Part shown: piece after piece, positions 23,365 through 35,100 of the stretch
Layout: each line of letters opens with the position of its first letter
Numbering within the stretch: position 1 is the first letter of the stretch
NCBI GenBank assembly: GCA_002914845.1
Contig: JXTC01000019.1
Location: 301,880 to 365,879, forward strand
Direction of reading: 5' to 3'
Length of the DNA stretch: 64,000 nt
From: Trema orientale
Lineage: Eukaryota > Streptophyta > Magnoliopsida > Rosales > Cannabaceae
Notes under the pieces: model-generated
Databases searched by the model: none
What the model saw: the letters and a program-made list of their open reading frames with translations, nothing else
Told to the model about the DNA's origin: nothing
Made by a program: the position numbers and the translations under genes

Positions 23365-24224
23365 TATCTAAACTTCTTGACAAGAGAGTACCAAAAACTT
23401 TTAATGCGTATAGCATAATATAGATTTTATCTTGTGTTTTTGGGAATGCATGGATGTATTTCACAATTTGTCAAATTGTGTTAAAATTATACATTCTAAT
23501 AAATTTTCATTAATTTTTGTCAAGTTTTATCTTAAAATGGTCAAAGTGTCTTTGGTCAAGAAGTCAAATTATCCATTACATTTATAACCAAAAAACTTAA
23601 ATGCAAAATATTTGAATTTATTTTTGAAAGTTCTACGCGAATGTCAAAAGAAAAAAAAATGTTTGGTTATAGGGGTAAGGACTAGACATCAATAAAATAC
23701 ATGGGAAATTAGATTAGTGGCTAAACCTAAACGACATCAATAAAGTCGGAACGGAAAAAAGAAATTCGTCTACTCGATTATACAAAGAGATTTAGTGAAA
23801 AGAACGTGTCGTTTAATAGATAAAAGGACATGTCGTTTAGTTATGCACACCAACGGAAAAACACAGACATTTAGTGAAAAAGACGTGTCGTTTAATAGAT
23901 TAAAGGACGGCAATTCACAAAACAAAAACGACAAGTCGTTTAGTTATTCACACAGCGATATTGTAAAGCAGAATAACTTATCAAAAAAAAATAACCTTAT
24001 CATTATCCTTTACTCGACGTCAATAAAGTTAAAAGAAGAGTAATTGCATGTGCTTATCGACTTAAAAAAAACAAAAAGCAAACTGAAAGAAACACAAAAA
24101 AGTAAAGTAAATGTTTTTCAGTTTTTGTAACGAACACTAGGTAGATAAAATAGAAAAGAGACATGTGACATGTATAAGATGTTACTGTAAAATTTGAGGA
24201 AATTTGATGTTATATAGTAAAATT
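23365..24224. other. Intergenic DNA with short local repeats
   Basis: No gene. Positions 23790-23945 contain several copies of a short motif around ACGTGTCGTTTA / CAAGTCGTTTAG, a small irregular local repeat. The 82-codon open frame across it is repetitive and not gene-like. Confidence 0.5.
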
Positions 24225-24570
24225 TCAAAAAAATAAAATAAATTGTGGACTTTAAAATTTTTTGAAAAATATTTCATATTTATTTAGAAACATATCAGTT
24301 TTAAAATATATAGAATACTATCACTTTTTAATCAATTGATGAGGCACGTGAGCTAATCGGTGAATTTACTTAGTTAACTAGATTAGTTACCAAGTATTTT
24401 TGAATAATACCAATTTTGAAGGAAAATATATATATATATATATATATATTCTAAAATATTTTTGAAAAGTAGTACTTTCTAAAGAACGTTTTAGAGAATG
24501 ACACTTTTCTAAATAAATACTCAATTTTCTAAAATATTCGGCCCATCTGGAGTTTTTCAATTTTTTGGAC
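24225..24570. repeat. Diverged copy of the 12.25-kb MITE-like unit
   Basis: Shares TTGATGAG, GCTAATCGGT, TAACTAGATTAGTTAC and ATACCAATTTTGAAG with 12248-12580 in the same order, plus the right-end TTTTCAATTTTTTGG. An internal (TA)n run (24427-24450) has expanded. Ends are approximate. Confidence 0.55.
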
Positions 24571-24630
24571 CGTAGGCCTGAACTTTTGTAAGAAGCCTAA
24601 AGGTTATGCTTTCAAATAGAAAGTTTTTAG

Positions 24631-24914
24631 AGAAATTTAGGTGAATGACCAAGATTTTAAATTTGATTAAGTAGATGTCCACTTTTAAAATTTTATAGCT
24701 AAATGTCCAGGTATATATATTTTTACACTTGGTACATACACATATGTACCAATTATAGTTACTGTACTGAAATGCATTTAGTATATCATTTTTTATACTT
24801 GGTATATAAAATTTTACACTTGGTATATAAGCATATATACCGGACATTTTGCTATAACATTTGACAAAGGGACATTTACTGAAATTGGACCCAAAATTTG
24901 GTCATATTTCTATA
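24631..24914 (+). repeat. Dispersed repeat family A, copy with inverted ends
   Basis: It starts AGAAATTTAGGTGAATGACC and ends GGTCATATTTCTAT, so the outer ends are imperfect inverted repeats (ATGACCAA...TTGGTCAT). The interior has AGATGTCCACTTTT, TAGCTAAATGTCC and several CTTGGTATATA motifs. MITE-like, but no target duplication could be fixed. A second copy lies 137 bp further on. Confidence 0.7.
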
Positions 24915-25050
24915 AGCCCCAAATTTTTATCTCAAAAAAGAAAAAGGAAAAAAAAAAGAAGGGACGTGTATTATTCAAATAAATAGTGGTAGGGCATATT
25001 ATTTTTTTTTAAAAAAAGTATTGGCAGATTACTAGTTATTAATTAATAAT

Positions 25051-25337
25051 AGAAAAATTAAGGTGGATGACCAATATTTTAAATTTGATTAAGAAGATGT
25101 CCATTTTTTAAGTTTTATAGCTAAATGTCCAAGTATATATATATTTTTACACTTGGTAGATATGTTTATCTACTAATTTCAGTTATTGTATTGAAATGTA
25201 CTGAGTAGATAATTTTTTGTACTTGGTATATAAAATTTTACATTTGATATATAAACATATATATCGGACATTTTGCTATGACATTTGACAAAATGCTATT
25301 TACTTAAATTGAGTCCAAAATTTGGTCATATTCCTAT
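25051..25337 (+). repeat. Dispersed repeat family A, second copy in direct orientation
   Basis: Same order of motifs as 24631-24914: GGTGGATGACCAATATTTT, AGATGTCCATTTTT, TAGCTAAATGTCC, ACTTGGTA, and the end TTTGGTCATATTCCTATAA. The two copies are direct repeats separated by a short spacer, so they arose by duplication or by two insertions close together. Confidence 0.7.
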
Positions 25338-27000
25338 AAACCCCTTATTAATATGTGCAGAGGCACAAGTTAAGTTAAAATTTGCCGATGTAAATTGACG
25401 ATTCTTGAAGAGAAAACAACAATGGAATCTGACATGAAACACAAGTACACAACCATAATAAAATAGAGGACATGTCATATTCACCTGAACGATATTTGAT
25501 ATGAAAATGTGAACGACTTTGTCATCTTTACCATTAGAGGACGATAAAAGTGTTGACGTGAAAAAGACGTGCAATTTTCCAAATAATGAAAAATGGCAAC
25601 CAAATAGGAGAACTAAAAACCTCAAGTCATTTTTTAACTAAAAAATGAGACCAGTTATCTTTTAGTCCCAGAACAATAAACTAAATCCCATTTTGGTTGC
25701 TAATTATAAGATGTGGTAGATTTGGTTCCTGAATAGGATAACTGAATAATACTAAGAAATTTAACTTTTATCCCAAATATTTAAGAGAAGTGTTAAATCC
25801 ACTCTATTTTCTACTATCCTATATTCTTGCTTGATATATTGATATATGGACCCAAGCTTTATTATGTTATTGAAATGTGAAATATTTTAATGGAGTCCAC
25901 GTGTTAAGTAATGAGAGAAAAGAGTGGTAAAAAATAAGGACAAAAATATAAATTTTGGTGGGAATATCGTTATTGAAAACTTAAAGAAATATCAGAAAAA
26001 ATATCGATATTAGTAGAAATTTTGGGAAAAAACATGGAAATTTTATATAAAACATAGAAAATTAAAAGGAAGCTTAGTATAATTTAAAACAATAAAAGTT
26101 ACCATATTTCTTGGAAATAGATGAATAAGATTGGGAAAATAAGATTAAAATGAAAGATTTAGATACAATTAGTAGAGTTCAAGTATGACAAACACGTCAT
26201 ATATAATATAATTCATGTAATGTTCAAAAATATTAATAGTTAAAAAATATGTCTATTTATTTATATATTGTTAAAATGTGTAAAAGGTTGTAATATTGTT
26301 GTACTTTTAAAAATAATCCAAAAAAAAGTGAAAAATTTATTAACTTTTGATTTTTCTTCAAGTTCCTAAATTTTCCTGAAATTTCCACAAAATTTGTTGA
26401 AACTCTCGAAAAAGTGCACTATAAATTTCCAAAATTAATATTTTTATCGAGATTTTGCTGATATTTTTCACAACTTTTCCAAAAAAATAAAAACAAAATT
26501 ACTCCTAAAAGATACTTTGGTACCCCCAATTTTCTGAAACTTCGTATAAATTTTGGTGAATTTTGGTGAAATTTGATTTTTGTCCTTGGTAAAAGGTGGT
26601 CCTAGCACTTTCTCAATTTTGAGGGGAAAAAACTACCGCAAGATATGTGTGACAAATCCCCACCCTTAATTAAGGCGGCTCCTACATGGGCCCCATGCCA
26701 ATAGAGGGTGGGGATGCATTTGTACAAGTCCTCCCCTAATTTGTAGTACAATTTATCTAGCATGTTTATCAATATTCAATTGGTAAATATAATAGAATTT
26801 ATATATTATTTAATTCACCAATTGAATGACGACAACTTATATGTCAGATAAGTTGGTATGAAAATATTATAGTTGGGATCCTCAGTATTATTTACGTCAA
26901 AAACACCCCTATATTATACCTAAATACCACTTAACATATTTTATTATCATGAACAAAAAAAGTATCCTTCTATTTTAAAAATAAAATAGTGAATTTATAT
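25338..27000. other. Intergenic DNA containing a probable fold-back element
   Basis: Within this span, about 25790-26610 shows inverted arms: a left arm near 25950-26020 (GAAATATCAG, ATATCGATATTAG, AAATTTTGGG) is the approximate reverse complement of 26420-26480. Outer ends near AGAGAAGTGTTAAATCC and GGTCCTAGCACTTTCTC also resemble each other inverted. This suggests an old fold-back or Mutator-type element. No gene was seen in the rest. Confidence 0.45.
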
Positions 27001-27899
27001 TATTATGGAAGAAGTATTCTTATTAGAAATATTAACTGCTTCATTAAAACTTGCCAAGGAAAACTCAAGGAGACAAAAACTTGATGAGGGAAATGAAAGT
27101 ACATCACACAGCATAAGTTTGTGATAACTAGCACAAAATACCATGTCATTAGAAAAATATATGTGTCAATGTACCCCGAGCATATTCCAAACAGGTTGGC
27201 ATCGGCCGATGTCTCTATTATGTCTAAGATATCACAATCTTCTATCATATTATTAAGAAGTTGTTGATTTCTTCTCCTTACATCCTCCCAATCTTCAAAC
27301 AAATTAATCCCTTCAAGATATGTAGGTTTCTTCTCCTTTCATACATTACTTAATTACATGCACTAAAGGCTTTGTTTTGTTGCCACAGTAGAATTGAGAA
27401 TCTTTAGTGTCACCTGCAAGGGTTGACGATACCGAAAAACGATTTTGCTTATTCTTCCATCACTGCAGAAGATGGAATTTGTCATATTTTTCAAGCATAC
27501 AAAGACCCATATGCGAGGATCCAGCTCTAGCTACTTGACGAAGTTCTTTGCACACGCTTGAGGAAGTTCCACAATGAACTTAAAAGGACATGCGGGTCTT
27601 GGTGCCTCTTTGATTAGTCGAACTAAGTGCGATGTTTTCATAGAGTGGCTTGTTATGAGACATTTTGAAAGTCCGGGACCAAATTGGAATAACAATATAT
27701 TTCCAAGACGAAGATTTGGATTAAAATTAAAAAAACAAAACAAAAACAAAAACGACATGGAGTTTAAGGGAACGACACCATATAACTTGTCGAATAGCAT
27801 GGATATCCTCCACCAATCTCTACCATCCACATAACATGGGCCCCACATTCTCATTGTCCCAACGCGGCGCGGCCGTGTACGGCACAGATGCAACCACAC
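27001..27899 (-). pseudogene. Degenerate coding-like segment of unknown origin
   Basis: Two minus-strand stretches read like decayed protein. At 27180-27302 there is a charged, compositionally normal peptide (FEDWEDVRRRNQQLLNN, then MIEDCDILDIIETSADAN). At about 27370-27700 a frame gives FKFIVELPQACAKNFVK, one stop, then LELDPRIWVFVCLKN and onward to about 27373. I do not recognise either and cannot join them with splice sites. They may be remnants of one broken gene or of a captured gene fragment. A small GC-rich patch at 27859-27885 lies at the upstream end. Confidence 0.3.
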
Positions 27900-27909
27900 A
27901 TTTCAGTCA

Positions 27910-28166
27910 GAACAATGCTATGAGGCACCAGTGGTGCCCAGCACCACAGTGACATGTCTGTTTGTCACTGGATAATTTAATTAATAAACTGGGTCCCACA
28001 TGGATCCCACTTAAATTATAATTATGATTAGCTAGTGACATGTCTGTTTGTCACTGGATAATTTAATTAATAAACTGGGTCCCACATGGGTCCCACTTAA
28101 ATTATAATTATGATTAGCTAGTGACAGACTGACACACAGCACCACTGGTGCCTTATAGCATTATTC
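27910..28166. mobile_element. Mutator-like MITE with internal 86-bp tandem duplication
   Basis: Terminal inverted repeats: the left end GAACAATGCTATGAGGCACC and the reverse complement of the right end GAATAATGCTATAAGGCACC agree at all but two positions and continue into CAGTGGTGC. The flanks TTTCAGTCA (27901-27909) and TTCCAGTCA (28167-28175) form a 9-bp duplication with one mismatch, pointing to a Mutator-like element. Two 86-bp units (27948-28033, 28034-28119) fill the interior. Its right end is 126 bp upstream of the HDDC2-like start codon, so it lies in that gene's promoter or 5' UTR. Confidence 0.82.
27948..28119. repeat. 86-bp tandem duplication inside the MITE
   Basis: The unit begins AGTGACATGTCTGTTTGTCA and is repeated at exactly 86 bp with about one mismatch (CATGGATCCC versus CATGGGTCCC). 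A third partial unit starts at 28120. Near identity implies a recent duplication. Confidence 0.93.
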
Positions 28167-28291
28167 TTCCAGTCATGATCAATAGCATATACCGCATCTT
28201 TGACCATAATGACCCTACAAATATACCAGAAAATTTGGGAAAAGTAAAAAGAAAAATAAGGAAAAAGAAAAAAATAACGGGAAAAAAAAAA

Positions 28292-31200
28292 ATGGGTTCG
28301 GTGAGCCGAGCAGCGTGGCTCTGTAAGTCGTCGACTCTCATCTTCTTAATGCCATCTTCACTCTCTTCCTCCTCTCAGCGGCTCAGGTTTAAGTCGGTCA
28401 CAGCTCACAGTTCGTCACCCAAGGATCATCATCGTATGGCCACCGAAGCTTCTTCGTCACCGTCACCCCTCACCGGCGGTGACACTATCAATCCTCCTGC
28501 TTCTTCTTCTTCATCTGCTTCCTCCGCCATTGATTTTCTCTCTCTCTGTCACCGCCTTAAGGTATAATGAAGAACACACACTCACACACACACTATTTAC
28601 TATTTTCTTAGTAGTGTTTGGATGCCGAGAAAATGCGCAAAGAATAATGGAAAATGAAATTTTGTCTCTTTTTTTGTGGGTGGGAATATAGACAACTAAA
28701 AGAGCTGGATGGGTGCGAAGAGATGTTAAAGATCCGGAATCTATTGCTGATCATATGTACAGAATGGGTTTAATGGCTCTCATTGCTTCGGATATTCCTG
28801 GCGTCGATCGAGACAAGTTAGGTTTTATTTTTAAAAAAATATTGTTTCTGTGATCGCTTTTTCTAGTGAATGAACGAAATGGGTGTGTTTTTTCTGAGAC
28901 TAAGATGATCTATTTTGGTTTCAGGTGTATAAAAATGGCTATTGTTCATGATATTGCGGAAGGTGAGTATACATTTCCAGTATTTTTGACCCTTTTTGTT
29001 TGAATGTGCAAAACTGCAATTGTGAAATCAAAAGAACAAAATTTCAGTAAATGTGTAGTGATTGTTCATTTGCATGAGCATTATATATTATCCACATTTG
29101 TATAGGTGTGTGTGTGTGTATATATATATATATATTGTGCATCTGACTAGAGATTGAACGTCACTGAAAGTTTTCACCGAGTTACAAACAGATTGATCTT
29201 ATGTTATATTCAAAAGATTTGATTTTGCCTCATATGGCAATGCTAATTTCAAATTTGTTGGAAAGTGAATAGACAGTGATGTTAATTATGAGTTGAAAGT
29301 AATTGGCAAAATGGGAAAAGCAATATTATACTATAAAAGTTGTGTTGTTACACCTTACAAAAGTAGAACGAGATATGATAGTTCATTATACTTGTCCCCC
29401 TTAGCTTCTAAGAAAAGGGTTCTTGTTTATTTGTTACTGCTTTCTGCTTTCTTGTTTCACCTTCGATTTGTTTTTGCAATATGAATCCCCCAAATCCGAA
29501 GCAAAACTAAACCATGACAATAATTATTCTGTTGTTATGTCTACCCGATACCTCCAAAATTGACAGATATTTGTTTGATTTTTGGTCTACTGTAATTTAC
29601 AGCTCTTCAGGATCAATTGCTCTGTTCCTGTTTCTTAAATGCATTATCAAGTTCGTTTTATGACTTGTTTTTCCTTACCATATTAATTTCTTGGAATAGC
29701 CATTGTTGGGGACATTACCCCTTCTGATGGGATCTCAAAGACTGAGAAGAGCCGAAGAGAAAGAGAAGCACTAGACCACATGTGCAAATTACTCGGTGGA
29801 GGATCAAGAGGTACTTTATAATTTGCTAAAAACTGTTTAACGCATGAGCGGAAACATTCAAAGATTCCTGTAATTATCAGTTGTTTGTCATTATCTGACC
29901 GCTTTATCTAACTCGTTAATGTCAGCTAAGGAGATAGACGAATTATGGATGGAGTATGAACAGAATTCTTCACCAGAAGCTAAAATTGTCAAGGACTTTG
30001 ACAAAGTATGCCCCAGATTAGTTTCTTTTGTCTAATTCTCCTATATATCTACTTCTTGTCTAATATAATGTTCAAACTCACATTAATGAGAATATGCATT
30101 CAGCCGATTATGCTTGTTTCTCATTATTTACTACTATGTACAATGAAGACTAGCTTCTTCCCTCTTGTATAAAATTGTGTTCTAGACTGTGGTTCAAGTT
30201 TCCATTTTTCTAATTCACAAATATGATACTATAATGAAACACTTGTAGATTATGCCCAAATACGAAACATATAACTCATCTGAGTTTTTGCTAGGTTATT
30301 CTTTAGTAATATTCTGAAGCTGCTAGAGGACAATATATCATATTTATGTTAGTTTTGAGAAGTGTTGTAAGTGGAGTGAATTTATGATTTTGGATTTTTA
30401 TTCATTATTGGGAGGGAGTGCTGGAATCTGGATGGTGCATCTTGGACAAATACTTGAGATTTAAATGCATCACTTACAAAATATTCAGCTTGGGCAGCAT
30501 ATCATATTTGTAGACTAGGATTCGAACACAGGACCCTCTTTAAGACTTTTAGTTCTTAAAGAGTTGTTAAACTTTTCTTGTTACTTGTTAATGTCTAATG
30601 CATATGCTGGATTATCTGATAGTATGATTACTGTTCCATCCAGGTGGAGATGATACTTCAAGCCTTAGAATATGAAAATGGTGAGGCTTTTTCTTTTCTT
30701 CTTCTTCTTCTTCTTCTTCTTCTTCTTCTTTTTTTCTTTATTTTTTCTCCTTCCACAATGTTACTTCCTTGTTTGCACTTTCTAATCCTCTGCAAACTGT
30801 TAGTAGGATCTGAGTTTGAATCTCTCCAAGGAAAAGTTACTTTTGCAACTTGCAAGAGAGGATTCTAAACAATTAACATATTTCATACGGAATTGTGAAG
30901 CAGATACTAAGAAGTAATGTATACGTTATGCATTCATGAATTATTATTATTATTATTATTAGATGAAGAACTCACTTTTGAGTATTCCAATCAATCTGTA
31001 AACTGAACTGTTTCCCTTTTGTTTAGCCTTAGTTTCTGGGTTAATTTTCCTTGGTATTTTATTCTTGCGTCATTCTCTTGTCATTGTCCGTTTTCATGAG
31101 ATAAGAGTCATCTTAAACTGTATCATGGTCCTTGTCCTTTCTGGTATCTTCTTGTATTGTATCACTGATGTTTCAGTTACTGATCTAGCATCTTTACAAT

Positions 31201-31486
31201 GGATTTGGTAATTGGCAAATTTTATCTCCATTTATAACACCTTTCAACCCGAAGTTAATGAAATCCATTCCTGGCTTTTTGCAGAGCAAGGAAAGGACTT
31301 GAACGAGTTTTTCCAGTCAACTGCTGGTAAATACCGTAGTCTGTGGTTTATCTTCTTTTTCTAAAAATTGGCTTTATTATGTTGCTAAGTTCAGTTCATT
31401 TGAAACTCTTCACAGGGAAGTTCCAGACAGAATTAGGCAAGGCCTGGGCCTCGGAGATAGCATCAAGAAGAAAAAAAGAAGACTAA
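28292..31486 (+). CDS. HDDC2: HD-domain 5'-deoxynucleotidase, HDDC2 type
   Basis: Eight exons: 28292-28561, 28692-28816, 28925-28962, 29700-29810, 29926-30005, 30644-30680, 31285-31326, 31416-31486. All introns are GT-AG and the frame closes at 257 aa. Metal-dependent HD phosphohydrolases of this group dephosphorylate deoxynucleoside 5'-monophosphates. The metal ligands fit: H111 in [12 protein letters not shown]140-D141 in AIVHDIAEA, and D207 in KDFDK. The N-terminal 48 residues ([14 protein letters not shown]..., Ser/Arg-rich) look like an organelle transit peptide. A second in-frame ATG at 28436 (MATEASSSP) could give a cytosolic form. The frame is open upstream to 28148, but that part overlaps the MITE and is not conserved-looking, so 28292 was chosen. 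Convergent with the CCR-like gene, whose stop is 674 bp away. Confidence 0.93.
30697..30731. repeat. (CTT)n microsatellite in intron 6 of the HDDC2-like gene
   Basis: An uninterrupted run of about 11 CTT units, 16 bp past the exon 6 donor. It adds a long pyrimidine tract near the splice site. Confidence 0.93.
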
Positions 31487-31823
31487 TAATGTCTTGGTTA
31501 AGTTCATTTTTATTTTAATTTTATGTGACTTTGAATCTTGCCAACAACTTGGTGCTGCTGCTGATGAAGAGTTGAAGGTGGTGATTGCCAATCATGGAAA
31601 TGGGCCAATTGTTGCTGCTATGAGGGTGTTAAGGTAAAAGACTAGACAACAGAGTCTACTAATTCCTTACCAGTCACCGTTACTCACTGAACTTTTTCTT
31701 GATTAAATTGTCAAAATCAAGTAACTCAGTGGCTAGCTACGGTTTTGTTATTCCTAGTGCTTATGTCTGGGTTGATTGTTGTCCGATGTTTATTCGGCCA
31801 TCCGTTTTGGATGACCTGAGTTG

Positions 31824-31829
31824 AATAAA
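31824..31829 (+). terminator. Candidate polyadenylation signal of the HDDC2-like gene
   Basis: AATAAA followed by T-rich sequence, 338 bp after the stop codon, in the 0.67-kb space shared with the convergent neighbour. Upstream tandem TG/GT-rich sequence is consistent with a plant 3' end. Not proven. Confidence 0.4.
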
Positions 31830-32159
31830 ATTCCCTTTTTTTAATTATTAAAAAAAAAAAGTAACCCAGTGACCAAATACGGATTCTTGACCTTTTCTTT
31901 TTCCCGTTTTCGCTTATGTAATAATTAATAAATAATAAAATGAAATTATGTTGATTTTATATTTGTTATGATTTATCCTAAATTGTTGTCATGTTTGCCC
32001 ACGGATCCTGGTTTTTGTACTCAAAAAAGAAATTTCTAACCGTACCCATTCAAAAGAAAAGAAATGTAAAGTCTTCATTCCAGCACATCTTAATTATTGA
32101 ACAGTATTATTTTCAAACATGAATTCAAGATGTACAAACGAGATAAGCTCAAGTATCTT

Positions 32160-35100
32160 CTAGTAACAAGCAGTGTCGTCAACTAGCTTGTCTAACTTTT
32201 TGGTTCTCAACTTCTCAGCATGGACTTCACTCCCTTGACATTCATACCTGTATAAAATCCAAGCATGATTTTCAGCTCATATGGTATTGAAACCTAACCA
32301 AACATAGGTGATCATAATCAATAGAAGTTAGGGTTTTGTTATTCTCACGTAGGAGGTAGGGATATCAAAGGGCTCAAGCTTTGTGCAAGCTTAACAGCTT
32401 CTTTCTCAGTATTAACTATCTGATTAAAGCAAAAGTATCTTCCACATGTTGATCGATCCTCGAAAGCTCTAATATGAACACCAGCTAGAAAGTTCACATC
32501 CACAAATGCTAGAACCCCATTTTCATACATCTGAGCCGCTCCTATACAAAATTGAAGTTGTGGCACATATTTTAAAGTTAGAGATTTCATTTCTTTTTTT
32601 GATTGGGAAAAAAAAAATTACATAGTATTTTGTACCATTGAGATAGGACATTGTTGAGAGAGGATTTTGTTGAGTGACACCAGGGCCGAGGACCAGTCCA
32701 GAGTTTATGGAAACCATGTTAAGCATGCGGTCCATGGCTAAAGCCCAAGCAGCCTGCTCCGAGAGTGTCTTTGCTAAGGGTTGCCACAACTGTGAAAGGA
32801 AGAAAATACATCAAATATTTTCCACAAATAAATGAGTATGAAATGAGATTTAAACATTTGTTGCATAACCAAACGTTAGAGTGCATAGTAGTAGAACAAT
32901 TTTTTTTCCCCCCGAATGAAGGTAGTAAAATAAATTAACACACGACAAGAAGCAAGATCAATTTAGTTGCTATTGGGTGACAGTTCTAATATAGCTATAT
33001 TACGAGTGTAATGATTGCATCATTCACATTGATAAATAGCTTTTTTGTACACGTGTAACCTATATGATCTTAGTAAGATCCACAAATTATGAGCTTGTTT
33101 AATGCATGTATAACTTATATGATCTGAGTAAGATCCACAAATTATGTGGTTGTTTAATGCAGTTGGATGAAGTATTTTTTATTGATTAACATTGACGTAT
33201 GTTATACTTTTGCTCTATATAAAGGGACAGAGGTTAAAACTAAAAGGGTTTACAATGCATCTTTTGATGTCTTTTTCTTTGATTTTTGGCTAAATTATTG
33301 TACATAGAAATTTTCACAAAGATAAACCACACTACAACAATTAATCACTATAACTTCTCATTGTTTAACTTGTGTCATGCATCATCTCGAAAAAAAAAAA
33401 AAAAATCAGATTCATATGATCGTGATGTGATGGTTTTGTTGTGTTGACACCATACATGAATATTATAGGAGAAAAGCAACTGATTATTTTATAGGAACCC
33501 CATTAAAATTGAGAATAGAGAAAGAGACATAAAGGGATGACTTCCATTTTCTTGCCAAGAAAGAAAGAGAAGAATTATATAGAAATCAACATCTCACATG
33601 ATTTCAAAGATGGATATTCCTACCACAGGGAAAAATGGAATGAAAATTAAAAAAATATTTTTTAGACTGAAAAAATTATATTAAATAAAAAAAAATTCTC
33701 TATGCGTGACAAGACTTTTGAGTTAATTATTCTTTTATGATTGCTCTATGACCATTTTTCCATCAATCAAGAAGTAAAGTAATAAAGAAAAAAGAATTCA
33801 ATTACGCCTAAATACAATTAATACAAGAATTCAATCAAATCCAAATACAATTCACTTTTCCCCCTAATATCTATCATATTGCCCCCTATAGGAAACTATG
33901 ATATCAGAATCAGTATGTAGTAACGCACTACTACTAAGTGGGATTAATGCTTTTTGACTATCTCAAGATCATCCGTTCATTAAGTATAAATTAGGATTTT
34001 CTTCCTGAAAAAAAAAAAAGAAGAAGAATGAATGAAAGAAACGGAAAAAAAAGGGAGAGGATTTTGCTAGTGGCAGAATATCTTCTACTTGTAAAAGAAA
34101 TATATCTTTTGCGTTTTAAAAAATAAATAATGTTTTGTCAAACAATATGGTATTCAATATTTCAAGTTCCCCACTTTAACGGCTTGTCTTTTCAAGAATG
34201 GATTCACAATGGATGGAAAGCTTTGTAGGAAATCTAATCTCTAATCACTATTCCTTCAAACAACAACAACAACATATATCCAAAAAAAAAAAAAAAACAG
34301 CAACAGCAACAACAACAACAACAACAATAATAATAATAATAATAAGAATAATAATAATAATATTCTCTGGTCTATTCAAAAGTATAAACAAATAAATGGC
34401 ATCTTGGTAAATAAGGGAAAGTCAACAACAAAAAAAGATTACAGTAGCTTTTTTTTGGGATTGTGAAGAGATAAAAAAAAAGATTAATAAAATCTTTACT
34501 TATATTATTTTAACAGAAATAATTGTATTAACTGTTTTTTTTTTAACAGAAATACCTCATCGTTAAATGGAAATTTAATGGCTAAATATAAAATTCCTAT
34601 CGAATTTAACTGACAAAGGAAGTGTAGTTTAATTTTTTTTTTCTTTTTTTGAATTTCAAATTTGTCAACATAATTTCGATTTATCCTCTGAAGAATGACA
34701 AATTAAAAGGGCATGCACCTTCAATTTTCTGCAAAATTCTTGGTTACTCCATGACCTCTCATCTATATCATCCTCTGAAGAGATATTCTCTCTCCATATT
34801 GCTGCTGTCAGAGAAGAAGTGAACACAATTTTCTCAATACTATCTGTTTGGGCACATGCTTCCACCACATTTATGGCTCCTCTTACCTCCCAATCCACCA
34901 ATTTTTCCTATACACAATATACAACACATATAATTTAACATATCAAATTAAAAAAAATCAAAAATCAAGATGTAATAGGGGCCGGTGATTTATATGATTA
35001 TAGTTGAATTTGAACAATTATAAACCTTTGAAAAAAAAAAAAAAAAAGAATTGAAGAGAACTTACGTCATATCCATCTGGACTATCTAAACAGCAGAACA

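Noticed and set aside
28148..28291. Upstream extension of the HDDC2-like frame to an earlier ATG
   Set aside because: It starts inside the MITE, is lysine-rich (KRKIRKKKK) and lacks transit-peptide character; the ATG at 28292 fits better.
30510..30550. GGATTCGAACACAGG phrase resembling a tRNA T-arm on the minus strand
   Set aside because: No acceptor stem, D-arm or anticodon arm can be placed around it; such phrases are common in plant repeat DNA.
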